Part shown: one piece after another, positions 24,943-33,307 of the stretch | Numbering within the stretch: position 1 is the stretch's first letter | Layout: each line of letters begins with the position of its first letter | Assembly: GCA_900472485.1 (NCBI GenBank) | Contig: UCII01000018.1 | Location: forward strand, 1-64,000 | Origin: Hyphomicrobiales bacterium | Lineage (GTDB): Bacteria > Pseudomonadota > Alphaproteobacteria > Rhizobiales > Rhizobiaceae | Length of the DNA stretch: 64,000 bases | Direction: 5' to 3' | The notes under the pieces: generated by a model | Databases searched by the model: none | Told to the model about the DNA's origin: nothing | What the model saw: the letters and a program-made list of their open reading frames with translations, nothing else | Made by a program: the position numbers and the translations under genes

Positions 24943-25851
24943 CTAAGCCGGTTCGGCCCCTGCCTCGCTTAGCCAATCCGCCATTCGTACCAACGCCGGG
25001 TCCTTCACATCGCTGCTGCGAATGCTGAGGCTGTAGCCTGCCGGCCTACGGATGAAGCCGAAGGGAGCAACCAGAGTACCACGATCGATATCCTCACCGA
25101 CGGCGGCGCGTGGCGCGATGGCAACCCCGAGGCCCGAGCGGGCGGCGCCGATCGCGAGCAGCAGGTCTTCGAATTCGCGATTGCCGGCAAAACGGATGGG
25201 GGCGCGACCGCTTTCGGCAAACCAATCCTCCCACAGGCTCGGGGCGGAACGGCTGGCAAGGCCGATGGCTCCGGCAAGTGCCGAAACCCTATTGGCAAGC
25301 CCGAGACGATCGGCGATATCTGGCGTTGTGACGGGACCGAACTCATCCTCCATGAAACGAATGGCCGTGATATCGCGCATCGGCCGGTATTCGCCCCCCA
25401 TGATGACCGCTTCCAGGTCGGGGCGCTTGGCAAGCGGCTCAACGATTGCCATCGGCACGATATCGATATCGATATCCTGAAGGACCGTCTGAAGCGCGGC
25501 GAGGCGCGGCATCAGCCACCAGACGGCAAAGGCCGAGGGAACGCCGAGCCGGATCGACCGCCGTTCGCCGCCGGAAAGTTCGGCGGAGGCCCGCGTCAGG
25601 ATGCCAAAGGCGACGCCAACGGAATCGGCGAATGCCCGGCCCTTCGCTGTCAGCACCAGCCGGCCATTCTCCCGGTCGAACAGGGGTACGCCAAAATGTG
25701 CCTCCAGCAGGTTCAGCTGCTGCCTGATAGCCCCGCGCACGACGCCAAGCTCATCAGCCGCCTTCAAAATGCTACCGCAGCGCGCCACCGCATCGAAGGC
25801 ACGCAGCGCGTTCAAAGGCGGCAGGCGTCGAGGCGGGGTGCGTCCGGACAT
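24943..25851 (-). CDS. LysR-family regulator, GcvA-like
   Basis: 302 residues. Winged helix PPLNALRAFDAVARCGSILKAADELGVVRGAIRQQLNLLEAHFGVPLFDREN, with the LNALRAFDAVAR opening typical of the GcvA/AmpR branch. Effector domain: RSIRLGVPSAFAVWWLMPRLAALQ, EDLLLAIGAARSGLGVAIAPRAAV. The gene sits directly upstream of the adenosylhomocysteinase-like gene on the same strand, unlike most LysR genes, which are divergent. ATG 25851 is used, with a weak GGAAAGAGAG upstream; an in-frame start at 25896 is possible. Confidence 0.9.
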   Translation of the reverse strand: MSGRTPPRRLPPLNALRAFDAVARCGSILKAADELGVVRGAIRQQLNLLEAHFGVPLFDRENGRLVLTAKGRAFADSVGVAFGILTRASAELSGGERRSIRLGVPSAFAVWWLMPRLAALQTVLQDIDIDIVPMAIVEPLAKRPDLEAVIMGGEYRPMRDITAIRFMEDEFGPVTTPDIADRLGLANRVSALAGAIGLASRSAPSLWEDWFAESGRAPIRFAGNREFEDLLLAIGAARSGLGVAIAPRAAVGEDIDRGTLVAPFGFIRRPAGYSLSIRSSDVKDPALVRMADWLSEAGAEPA

Positions 25852-26023
25852 AATAAATTTTTTCTCTCTTTCCAAAACGATAGCAGCCACATCCAAGCAA
25901 TTGCGCCATCTGCGGCACGAAAATGCTGTTGAATGTCGCTTTCAGCACAATCGCCGGCGAATATCAGAAGACAAATCCTCGCATTTTTATCTATGCAGCA
26001 CTCAATAATTTTGTGGGGAAATA

Positions 26024-26041
26024 CCATATAGCCTTATATGG
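26024..26041. promoter_or_regulatory. Palindrome upstream of the Nudix gene
   Basis: CCATATA-GCCT-TATATGG is a perfect inverted repeat, sitting inside a larger imperfect one (TGTGGGGAAA at 26012-26021 against TTTTTCCACA at 26051-26060). The AT-rich 250-base gap holds the divergent promoters of the LysR and Nudix genes. Confidence 0.45.
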
Positions 26042-26102
26042 CGCGCAAATTTTTTCCACACCATGATAATATAGATTCCAGCCTTCACTCCAACTCTCAA
26101 AG

Positions 26103-26612
26103 GTGAACCGACAATTGGCCTTTCTCAGCCGCATAGCAAATGATGTGCAACTCATGTTTCGGCGTCCGCCGCGACAGCAATATGCTGCGCTTTGTTATCG
26201 GGTGAAAAAGAAAACCGGTCATTTTGAGATGTTGTTGCTGACCAGCCGCGACACCGGTCGCTGGGTCATCCCCAAGGGATGGCCGATGCCGGGCAAGCTC
26301 TCCCACGAGGTCGCTGCCCGCGAAGCCTATGAAGAGGCAGGCGTGCGTGGCGTGGTGGAAACCGAGCCGCTCGGCTCGTTCGGCTACGACAAGGTGTTGA
26401 AGGACGGCATTCAGGTGCCATGCAGGGTGCAGGTCTACGCCCTCGAGGTCAGTGAACTTGTCAAGAACTTCAAGGAAAAGGGTGAGCGCTCCATGGAGTG
26501 GGTCTCCTTCGAGGAAGCCGCCGAACGTGTTCGCGAACCGGAGCTGCACGACCTCATTCTTGCCTTCGCGCAGCGGATGACGGCAGCTCCCCCTGCAATC
26601 CAGGCGAAATAA
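26103..26612 (+). CDS. Nudix hydrolase
   Basis: 169 residues. Nudix core: QQYAALCYRVKKKTGHFEMLLLTSRDTGRWVIPKGWPMPG, then AAREAYEEAGVRGVV (the REAYEEAGV half of the box is intact, the first conserved Glu of the G-x5-E part is a Lys). The WVIPKGW substrate region resembles diadenosine or diphosphoinositol polyphosphate hydrolases (DIPP group). Hydrolyses nucleoside-diphosphate-linked compounds; the exact substrate is unknown. GTG 26103 overlaps the AAAGG; TTG 26115 or ATG 26154 are other possible starts. Confidence 0.9.
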   Translation: MNRQLAFLSRIANDVQLMFRRPPRQQYAALCYRVKKKTGHFEMLLLTSRDTGRWVIPKGWPMPGKLSHEVAAREAYEEAGVRGVVETEPLGSFGYDKVLKDGIQVPCRVQVYALEVSELVKNFKEKGERSMEWVSFEEAAERVREPELHDLILAFAQRMTAAPPAIQAK

Positions 26613-26708
26613 GCCACATTCGTCACAAAAAACTGTGCCAGTGTGCATGGCGGATATTGCGCGCCTCATCGGTCAGCGCAATACGAGAGTTTTGACCCAG
26701 AGAATTGC

Positions 26709-28244
26709 ATGCCCGACCGACCGGCCACACCTGTAAAAAGGACGCTCGACAAGGACCTCGACAAATTCACCTATGTCGAGGACGCGACCCATCACGTCAC
26801 GAGGCGTCTGGTGGCGCCGGGCATCGGCCTGATCTTTCTCGGCCTCGCCATGGTCTTTGCCGGTATCTACGTGCTCGACCAGCCGGGGGCGACCCTTATC
26901 TTTGCTGCGGTGGCGCTTGCAGGCTACATGGCCATGAATATCGGCGCCAAGGACGTTGCGAACAATGTCGGCGCCGCCGTCGGTGCGCGTGCGATCACCA
27001 TGACGCAAGCCCTCGTCATGGCGGCTATTTTCGAGATTCTCGGGGCGACGATCGCCGGTGGCCCGGTCATCAACACGATCTCGACCCATATCGTCGATAC
27101 CAACCGCATCATCAGTGTCGGCAAGCTTGCCTGGCTGATGATGGCAGCCCTTCTCGCAGCAGCGCTCTGGATCAATTTCGCCACCTGGCGGAAGGCGCCC
27201 GTTTCGACCACGCATACGATCGTCGGCGCCGTTGTCGGCGCAGGTGCAGCCGCAGTCGGCCCGGAACTGGTGAACTGGAACACGCTGGCAGCCATTTCCG
27301 CAGGCTGGGTTGTAACACCCTTTCTCGGCGGCACCATCGCCGCCGGCATCCTCTACTTCATTGAGACCTGCATCATCTATCGCGATGACAAGATTGCCGC
27401 CGCCAGATACTGGATTCCCATCCTGATCGGACTGATGGCCGGTGCCTTTTCGGGCTATCTCGTGGTCCAGCTCGAACCTAAAGGCACGATACCCAATATC
27501 GTCAATCTGGCGATCGGCCTCGGGGTCGGCATCATCGCCTGGTTAGGCGCGCGGCCGCTGGTCAAGGCGCAGTCGGTCGGGCTTGAAAACAAGAACAGCT
27601 CGCTGCGCAAGCTTTTCCGCCTGCCGCTGATCTGTTCGGCAGCCCTGATGTCCTTCGCGCATGGCGCCAACGACGTTGCCAACGCCATCGGGCCGCTGGC
27701 CGCGATCGTCCGCGATATCGGACTTGGCGGTTCGCTGAACGTCCTCGCTGAAACGACGACCCAAAAGGCTCCCTTCTGGGTGGTCATGATCGGCGGCTGC
27801 GGCATTTCCGTCGGCGTTCTGCTCTACGGGCCACGGCTCATTCGTCTTCTCGGCGAGCAGATCACCAAACTCAATCCGATGCGGGCCTATTGCGTCGCCG
27901 TGTCCGCGGCCCTCACCGTCATCGTGGCCGCCTGGTTCGGTTTCCCGGTGAGTTCGACCCACATTACCGTTGGCGCAGTCTTCGGCGTCGGCTTCTTTCG
28001 CGAGTGGTCAACCGTCCGTTCCAGGCGGCGATTTGACTATATGCGCAAGAAGGCCGAGGCGGCGGGCATACCCTGGAGCGAGCCGGAAGCCACCGATGAG
28101 CGCAATCCCGATGAGGTTCATCGCCGCCGGCTCGTGCGCCGCTCGCATTTCATGACCATCATCGCCGCATGGGCGATCACCGTGCCGGTCGCAGCCCTGC
28201 TTGCCGCCATCGTTTATTGGGTTATGGTCGCGCTCTTCATTTAG
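26709..28244 (+). CDS. pit: Low-affinity inorganic phosphate transporter, Pit family
   Basis: 511 residues, inner-membrane protein with about ten to twelve hydrophobic segments. The two Pit repeats are visible: YMAMNIGAKDVANNVGAAVGARAIT near residue 85 and ALMSFAHGANDVANAIGPLAAI near residue 315, each followed later by VSTTHTIVGAVVGAG or VSSTHITVGAVFGVG. It moves phosphate with cations, driven by the proton gradient. The long cytosolic N-terminus and central loop fit rhizobial Pit proteins. ATG 26709 begins the conserved part; the frame is open from 26643. Confidence 0.93.
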   Translation: MPDRPATPVKRTLDKDLDKFTYVEDATHHVTRRLVAPGIGLIFLGLAMVFAGIYVLDQPGATLIFAAVALAGYMAMNIGAKDVANNVGAAVGARAITMTQALVMAAIFEILGATIAGGPVINTISTHIVDTNRIISVGKLAWLMMAALLAAALWINFATWRKAPVSTTHTIVGAVVGAGAAAVGPELVNWNTLAAISAGWVVTPFLGGTIAAGILYFIETCIIYRDDKIAAARYWIPILIGLMAGAFSGYLVVQLEPKGTIPNIVNLAIGLGVGIIAWLGARPLVKAQSVGLENKNSSLRKLFRLPLICSAALMSFAHGANDVANAIGPLAAIVRDIGLGGSLNVLAETTTQKAPFWVVMIGGCGISVGVLLYGPRLIRLLGEQITKLNPMRAYCVAVSAALTVIVAAWFGFPVSSTHITVGAVFGVGFFREWSTVRSRRRFDYMRKKAEAAGIPWSEPEATDERNPDEVHRRRLVRRSHFMTIIAAWAITVPVAALLAAIVYWVMVALFI

Positions 28245-28280
28245 AGCGGTTCGGTTCCCACCGGGTCATCGAACCGCTCT
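28243..28280. repeat. Inverted repeat between pit and rsmE
   Basis: AGAGCGGTTCG pairs perfectly with CGAACCGCTCT around a 16-base loop and begins inside the pit stop codon. No T-run follows. It resembles the short dispersed palindromes common in Rhizobium genomes and may mark the pit mRNA end. Confidence 0.65.
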
Positions 28281-28314
28281 ATCTCATTATTCTAAGCAAT
28301 TCCGGGGATCATCC

Positions 28315-29052
28315 ATGCGCGCCAATTTCCGCATGCAGCGGCTGTTTGTGACATCAAACATCAAGGCAGGTGCACCCATCGAGGCGGACCATGACCAGTT
28401 CAACTATCTCGCCAACGTGCTGCGCATGGAGGATGGCGCCGAACTCCTGATCTTCAACGGCCGCGACGGCGAGTGGAAAGCCGGCGTTTCCTTCCCGACA
28501 CGTAAGCGCATTCTGCTGACGCCGCTGGAGGAAACGCGGCCGCAGCCTGCCCCGTCCGATTTGCATTATCTCTTCGCGCCGCTGAAGGTTGGGCGCCTCG
28601 ACTACCTCGTTCAAAAGGCGGTGGAGATGGGTGCCGGCCTGCTGCAGCCGGTCATGACACAGCATGTGCAAGGGAAGATCACCAATCTCGACAAGGTCAG
28701 GGCCAACGTCATCGAGGCTGCCGAGCAATGCGGCATTCTCGGCATTCCCGACGTCGCCGAGCCGGTGAAGCTTACCGATCTGCTGGCAAGCTGGCCGCGA
28801 GAGCGCCGCATCATCTACTGCGACGAGGGCGATGCCGGCCAGAATCCGCTGCCGTTGCTGACCAAAGTGAAGGAGAAACATCTGGCGCTGCTGGTCGGCC
28901 CCGAAGGCGGCTTTTCGGAAGAGGAGCGTGCCCTCCTGCGCAGCCTCGATTTCGTCACCGCCATTCCGCTCGGGCCGCGCATCCTGCGCGCCGATACGGC
29001 CGCCGTTGCCGCCATGGCGGTAATCCAAGCCGCAATCGGCGACTGGAACTGA
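28315..29052 (+). CDS. rsmE: 16S rRNA (uracil-1498-N3)-methyltransferase
   Basis: 245 residues. SPOUT-fold methyltransferase with PUA-like N-terminus: FNYLANVLRMEDGAELLIFNGRDGEW, then HYLFAPLKVGRLDYLVQKAVEMG, ANVIEAAEQCGILGIP, LLVGPEGGFSEEERALL and ILRADTAAVAAMAVIQA. The GPEGGF and LGPRILRADTA motifs are diagnostic. It methylates U1498 of 16S rRNA. ATG 28315 is used. The neighbours pit and gshA are in the order I recall from other rhizobia. Confidence 0.96.
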   Translation: MRANFRMQRLFVTSNIKAGAPIEADHDQFNYLANVLRMEDGAELLIFNGRDGEWKAGVSFPTRKRILLTPLEETRPQPAPSDLHYLFAPLKVGRLDYLVQKAVEMGAGLLQPVMTQHVQGKITNLDKVRANVIEAAEQCGILGIPDVAEPVKLTDLLASWPRERRIIYCDEGDAGQNPLPLLTKVKEKHLALLVGPEGGFSEEERALLRSLDFVTAIPLGPRILRADTAAVAAMAVIQAAIGDWN

Positions 29053-29056
29053 CCCT

Positions 29057-29671
29057 TTACTCCAAGACGGCGACGACGGTCGCAACGACCAGCAGGATTG
29101 CGAGCGAGATGTTGACGATCCGCGAGATATTCGGATCTTGAAGAAAACGGGACAGCGAAGCGCCGACGAGAAGCCACACCATATGGATGGCGACGATCAT
29201 GACCGTCAGCAGCGCAATCTTGGCGGTAGCGTCGAGCAGCCTCTGATCCTGAAACAGGCTGACGCCGGCAAAGACGGCGGCGATCGCCAGGTAGGCCTTG
29301 GGATTGGCGACGGCAAGCAGGAACCCGCCGGAAAAGGCAGGCGCCACGACCTGATCGTCGCGGCGGGACAGCGGCGGCGCCGTGGCGATCTTGAAGGCGA
29401 GATAGAGGATATAGACGGCGGAAACCACCGTCAGCAGCAATGCGCCGTGCGGCACGGACAGCAGGATCGCAACGACGCCGGCGGCGACGGCTAGCAAAAC
29501 CGACACGGTGCCTGCGATGAGACCGGAGACGTAAGCGAGCGACCGCCTGAAACCATAAGCGGCGCCCATTGCTGTCGCGCTGATCGTGGACGGGCCTGGG
29601 CTGCCCATGATGACCACCGAAGCAAGCAGCAGCGTCAGTATGGAATAGTAAAGGGCATTGGGACCGTTCAT
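29057..29671 (-). CDS. LysE-family translocator
   Basis: 204 residues, inner-membrane protein with five to six hydrophobic segments: LLLASVVIMGSPGPSTISATAMGAAYG is the LysE/RhtB signature (SPGP near residue 24), followed by GAAYGFRRSLAYVSGLIAGT and FSGGFLLAVANPKAYLAIAAVF with the conserved NPKA. Exports an amino acid or related amine. ATG 29671 removes an upstream random-looking extension. It converges on rsmE with a four-base gap. Confidence 0.9.
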   Translation of the reverse strand: MNGPNALYYSILTLLLASVVIMGSPGPSTISATAMGAAYGFRRSLAYVSGLIAGTVSVLLAVAAGVVAILLSVPHGALLLTVVSAVYILYLAFKIATAPPLSRRDDQVVAPAFSGGFLLAVANPKAYLAIAAVFAGVSLFQDQRLLDATAKIALLTVMIVAIHMVWLLVGASLSRFLQDPNISRIVNISLAILLVVATVVAVLE

Positions 29672-29914
29672 CGATATGCTCCGCTTGATGTCAATGGAAG
29701 CAAAACTAGCGGCGTGAATAGAGAGGCGTCTTGAACGCTTGTGCAAATATGCTTGTGCCTGCCACTGGCGTGATGCACTTGCGAGACATAAAATCCTATT
29801 TTTTTGAACGACCCTTGAAAGAAATTCACTTGCGCCGTACGTCAATCCGCGTCAATCACCCTCCTGTTGACCTGCGGCTGGCGCGGGTTCTTCTCCGAGA
29901 TCTAAGGTAATACC

Positions 29915-31288
29915 ATGGCGCGCGACACCACCGACCAGACCCCGCTCTCCTCGGTCTCGGAAATGACAGCCTATCTGGCTGCCGGCAACAAGCCGAAGGA
30001 GAAATTCCGCATCGGCACCGAGCACGAGAAATTCGTGTTCTTCCGCGCCGACAACAGCCCAGTCCCCTATTTTGGTGAGGCCAGCATTTCCGCGCTCTTG
30101 AAGGGGCTGCAGGCAAAGTGCGGCTGGGATCCGATCATGGACGGCGACAACATCATCGGGCTAGGCGAACCCACAGGCATGGGCGCGATCTCGATCGAGC
30201 CGGGCGGTCAGTTCGAGCTTTCCGGCGCGCCGCTCGAAACTATCCACCAGACCTGCAAGGAATCCAACAATCATCTGGCGGCGGTGCGCGAGATCGCCGA
30301 ACCGATGGGCATCCGTTTCCTCGGTGTCGGCGGCAGCCCGAAGTGGACCCTTGCCGAAACGCCGCGCATGCCGAAATCGCGCTACGATATCATGACCCGC
30401 TACATGCCGAAGGTCGGCACCATGGGTCTCGACATGATGTACCGCACGTGCACGATCCAGGTGAACCTCGACTTCTCGTCGGAAGCCGACATGCGCCGCA
30501 AGATGCGCGTTTCGATGAAGCTGCAGTCGCTGGCAACGGCGCTTTTCGCCTCCTCTCCCTTCACCGAGGGCAAGCCGAACGGGCTTTCCTCCTGGCGTGG
30601 CGAAATCTGGAAAGATACCGACAACCGCCGCGGGGGCCTGCTCGACTTCACCTTCCGCGACGATTTCGGCTTCGAAGACTATGTGAAGTGGGCGCTCGAC
30701 GTTCCCATGTATTTCGTCGTTCGCGACGGCCGTTATCACGACTGTACCCATGTCACTTTCCGTCAGTTCATGGATGGAGCGCTGAAGGGCGAAATCACCG
30801 ATTGGCAACCGACGATGGGCGATTGGACGAACCATCTCTCCACCCTCTTCCCGGATGTTCGCCTCAAGCGCTTCCTCGAAATGCGCGGCGCAGATGGTGG
30901 CCCGTGGCGCCGCATCTGTGCGTTGCCGGCCTTCTGGGTTGGCCTGCTCTATGACGATGAGGCGCTGACGGCCGCCGACGAGCTGACCAAGGACTGGAAC
31001 TTCCAGGAGGTCAACGCACTGCGCGATGTCGTTCCGGCACAGGGCCTGAAGGCTTCCATCAAGGGCCACGGTCTGCTTGATATTGCACGCGAAGTGATCG
31101 GCATTTCCCGCCTTGGCCTGAAGAACCGCAATCGCTTGAATGGCGACGGCCAGGACGAAACCGTCTTCCTTTCGCCGCTCGACGAGGTGCTTGCCAAGAA
31201 GGGCACGCTCGCTGACGATCTGCTGATGCTCTACAATGGCCGCTGGAACCAGTCGGTCGAGCCGATCTTCGAGGAATATCAGTACTGA
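29915..31288 (+). CDS. gshA: Glutamate-cysteine ligase, plant/alphaproteobacterial type
   Basis: 457 residues. First step of glutathione synthesis, joining glutamate and cysteine with ATP. Seen: KFRIGTEHEKFVF (the conserved GxExE-like start), GMGAISIEPGGQFELSGAPLETIHQT, MGIRFLGVGGSPKW, RTCTIQVNLDF and DGPWRRICALPAFWVGLLYD-like segment. Length and the SIEPGGQFELSG motif fit the class shared with plants, not the E. coli class. ATG 29915 has AAGGT upstream. It has no close operon partner except the DUF937 protein 135 bases downstream. Confidence 0.96.
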   Translation: MARDTTDQTPLSSVSEMTAYLAAGNKPKEKFRIGTEHEKFVFFRADNSPVPYFGEASISALLKGLQAKCGWDPIMDGDNIIGLGEPTGMGAISIEPGGQFELSGAPLETIHQTCKESNNHLAAVREIAEPMGIRFLGVGGSPKWTLAETPRMPKSRYDIMTRYMPKVGTMGLDMMYRTCTIQVNLDFSSEADMRRKMRVSMKLQSLATALFASSPFTEGKPNGLSSWRGEIWKDTDNRRGGLLDFTFRDDFGFEDYVKWALDVPMYFVVRDGRYHDCTHVTFRQFMDGALKGEITDWQPTMGDWTNHLSTLFPDVRLKRFLEMRGADGGPWRRICALPAFWVGLLYDDEALTAADELTKDWNFQEVNALRDVVPAQGLKASIKGHGLLDIAREVIGISRLGLKNRNRLNGDGQDETVFLSPLDEVLAKKGTLADDLLMLYNGRWNQSVEPIFEEYQY

Positions 31289-31423
31289 TAGGCGATTGGC
31301 TGCTGTCATTAGCCGGTCAAGCCGGAACAGAAACCGGTAGGCGCACCCTTTTTTCCCGCTATACTGCTGCAAGCAAGCGCCGCGTGATTCCGAAGCGGCC
31401 TCATAGCGGGGAAAGGGACTTCG

Positions 31424-32293
31424 ATGCTGCCACTCTTCGACATGATGATGCAGGCACAGAATGGCGCCGCCACGGAGGCCATGGCCAAGCAGTTCAATCT
31501 GGCGCAGGAGCAGGCGACGAAAGCGATGGCCGCGCTGATGCCGGCCTTTTCCTCCGGCTTTAAGCGCAGCGCCACCGATCCCTATAATTTCATGGGCGTG
31601 ATGCAGGACATCAGCTCCGGCAACTACGCCAAATATTTCGAAGACATGACCAGGGCCTTTACGCCCGAGGGCGTTGCCGACGGCAATGCGGTGCTCGGAC
31701 GACTGTTCGGTTCGAAGGACGTGTCGCGTGCGATTGCCGCACAGGCCGCGCAGATGACCGGCATCGGTCAGGAAATCTACAAGCGCATGTTGCCCGCCAT
31801 GGCCGATACGCTGATGGGCGGCCTGTTCAAGGAAACCAGCGGCCAGATCCCACAAATGGCCAATCCCTTCCTCAACACCGATATGGGCGAGATGATGCAG
31901 GGCTGGCTGCAGAGCATCGGCTTTGCGCCCAAACAACAGCCCACGCCGCAGGCAAGCATCTTCGACAATCCCTTCACCCAGGCGATGGAGCTGATGTTCG
32001 GTGCCGATGCGGTCAAGCGCGAGAAGCCGGCGCCGACCAATCCTTTCCTCGACAATCCCTTTGCCAAAGCGTTCCAGGACATGATGAAGAACTTCCCGAT
32101 GCCGGCAGAGCCGCCGAAGGAAGAGCCGAAGACCAAGCCTGCCGCCGGCATCGACATGGCGGCCTATACCGAGATGTTCAACGCCATGTTCGACAGCGGC
32201 CTCGAAGTGCAGAAGAATTACCAAAAGAACATGGAAGCGATCTTCGACAGCTACATGCAGAGTGGGGACAAGCCGGCGCCGAAACAGAAGTGA
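31424..32293 (+). CDS. DUF937 protein
   Basis: 289 residues, rich in Met, Ala, Gln and Pro. The N-terminal half (LPLFDMMMQAQNGAATEAMAKQFNLAQEQATKAMAALMPAF, then NAVLGRLFGSKDVSRAIAAQAAQMTGIGQEIYKRMLPAMADTLMGGL) matches DUF937/YidB-like helical domains. After that come three repeated segments of NPFxDNPFxxAxxxM form around residues 145, 184 and 206, then a Pro/Lys-rich linker and a Met-rich helix. Cytosolic, no signal. Function unknown. Start ATG 31424 has AAGGGA. Lies 135 bases after gshA, perhaps as one transcript. Confidence 0.85.
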   Translation: MLPLFDMMMQAQNGAATEAMAKQFNLAQEQATKAMAALMPAFSSGFKRSATDPYNFMGVMQDISSGNYAKYFEDMTRAFTPEGVADGNAVLGRLFGSKDVSRAIAAQAAQMTGIGQEIYKRMLPAMADTLMGGLFKETSGQIPQMANPFLNTDMGEMMQGWLQSIGFAPKQQPTPQASIFDNPFTQAMELMFGADAVKREKPAPTNPFLDNPFAKAFQDMMKNFPMPAEPPKEEPKTKPAAGIDMAAYTEMFNAMFDSGLEVQKNYQKNMEAIFDSYMQSGDKPAPKQK

Positions 32294-32419
32294 CGCTCGA
32301 GTAGTCTTATTCCGTTCCATCCACTGTTCGTAATTCCGTACAGGCCGTGCGGATTGCGCCCGATTATCACACACTGCGACTGCGCCTATTTCTTCTTTCA
32401 TTGTGAAAAGGAGATAGCC

Positions 32420-33298
32420 ATGTCCAGCATCGATCAATCCGGAAGCTTCGCCCTCGGGGACCACAAGGTCAAACGGCTCGGCTACGGCGCCATGCAGCTT
32501 GCAGGCCCCGGCGTGTTCGGCCCGCCGAAGGACCATGACACCGCGCTTGCAGTCCTGCGCGAAGCCATCGCCTCCGGCGTCGACCACATCGACACCAGCG
32601 ACTTCTACGGTCCGCATGTAACCAACCAGCTGATCCGGGAAGCACTCCATCCCTATCGCGACGATCTTGTCATCGTAACCAAAATCGGCGCGCGGCGCGG
32701 CGCGGATGCTTCCTGGCTGCCGGCCTTTTCGCGCGAGGAGCTGACGCAGGCGGTTCATGACAATCTGCGCAACCTGGGACTCGACGTGCTCGATGTCGTC
32801 AACCTCCGTATCATGATCAATCCGCATCACCCGACCGAGGGTTCGATCGAGGCGCCACTGACCGCCCTTGCGGAGCTCAAGCGGCTGGGTCTGGTACGTC
32901 ATATCGGGCTTAGCAACGTCACGCGAAACCAGATCGCCGAAGGGCGCGGGATTACCGAGATCGTCTGCGTGCAGAACCTCTACAATCTGGCGCAGCGCGC
33001 GGATGACGCACTAATCGACGATCTTAATAGCGACGGCATCGCCTATGTGCCTTTTTTTCCGCTCGGCGGCTTCACGCCGCTGCAATCCTCGGCGCTTTCC
33101 GATGTCGCTGCCCGGCTGAATGCGACGCCCATGCAGGTGGCGCTTGCCTGGCTGCTGCAGCGCGCGCCAAATATCCTGCTCATCCCGGGCACGTCGTCGC
33201 TTGCGCATCTCAAGCAGAATATTGCGGCCGCTGAACTCAAGCTGCCGGAGGATGCGATCGCCGAACTCGATCGCATCGCCAGCGCCAGCCGCACCTGA
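32420..33298 (+). CDS. Aldo/keto reductase
   Basis: 292 residues: KVKRLGYGAMQLAGPGVFG, GVDHIDTSDFYGPHVTNQLI (catalytic Asp and Tyr), VIVTKIGARRGADASW (catalytic Lys), DVVNLRIMINPHH and LVRHIGLSNVTRNQIAEG, ending with ILLIPGTSSLAHLKQNI. The catalytic His position reads RIM, so the usual His of the tetrad appears replaced. This matches the short oxidoreductase group near YdbC of E. coli. Start ATG 32420 has a good AAAGGAGA; a TTG at 32354 is just an extension. Substrate unknown. Confidence 0.91.
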   Translation: MSSIDQSGSFALGDHKVKRLGYGAMQLAGPGVFGPPKDHDTALAVLREAIASGVDHIDTSDFYGPHVTNQLIREALHPYRDDLVIVTKIGARRGADASWLPAFSREELTQAVHDNLRNLGLDVLDVVNLRIMINPHHPTEGSIEAPLTALAELKRLGLVRHIGLSNVTRNQIAEGRGITEIVCVQNLYNLAQRADDALIDDLNSDGIAYVPFFPLGGFTPLQSSALSDVAARLNATPMQVALAWLLQRAPNILLIPGTSSLAHLKQNIAAAELKLPEDAIAELDRIASASRT

Positions 33299-33307
33299 CG
33301 CTACCCG

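Noticed and set aside
30161..32902. 913-codon minus-strand frame treated as a giant protein
   Set aside because: Crosses three supported plus-strand genes; His/Arg/Gly-rich composition typical of antisense frames. Kept only as a low-interest note.
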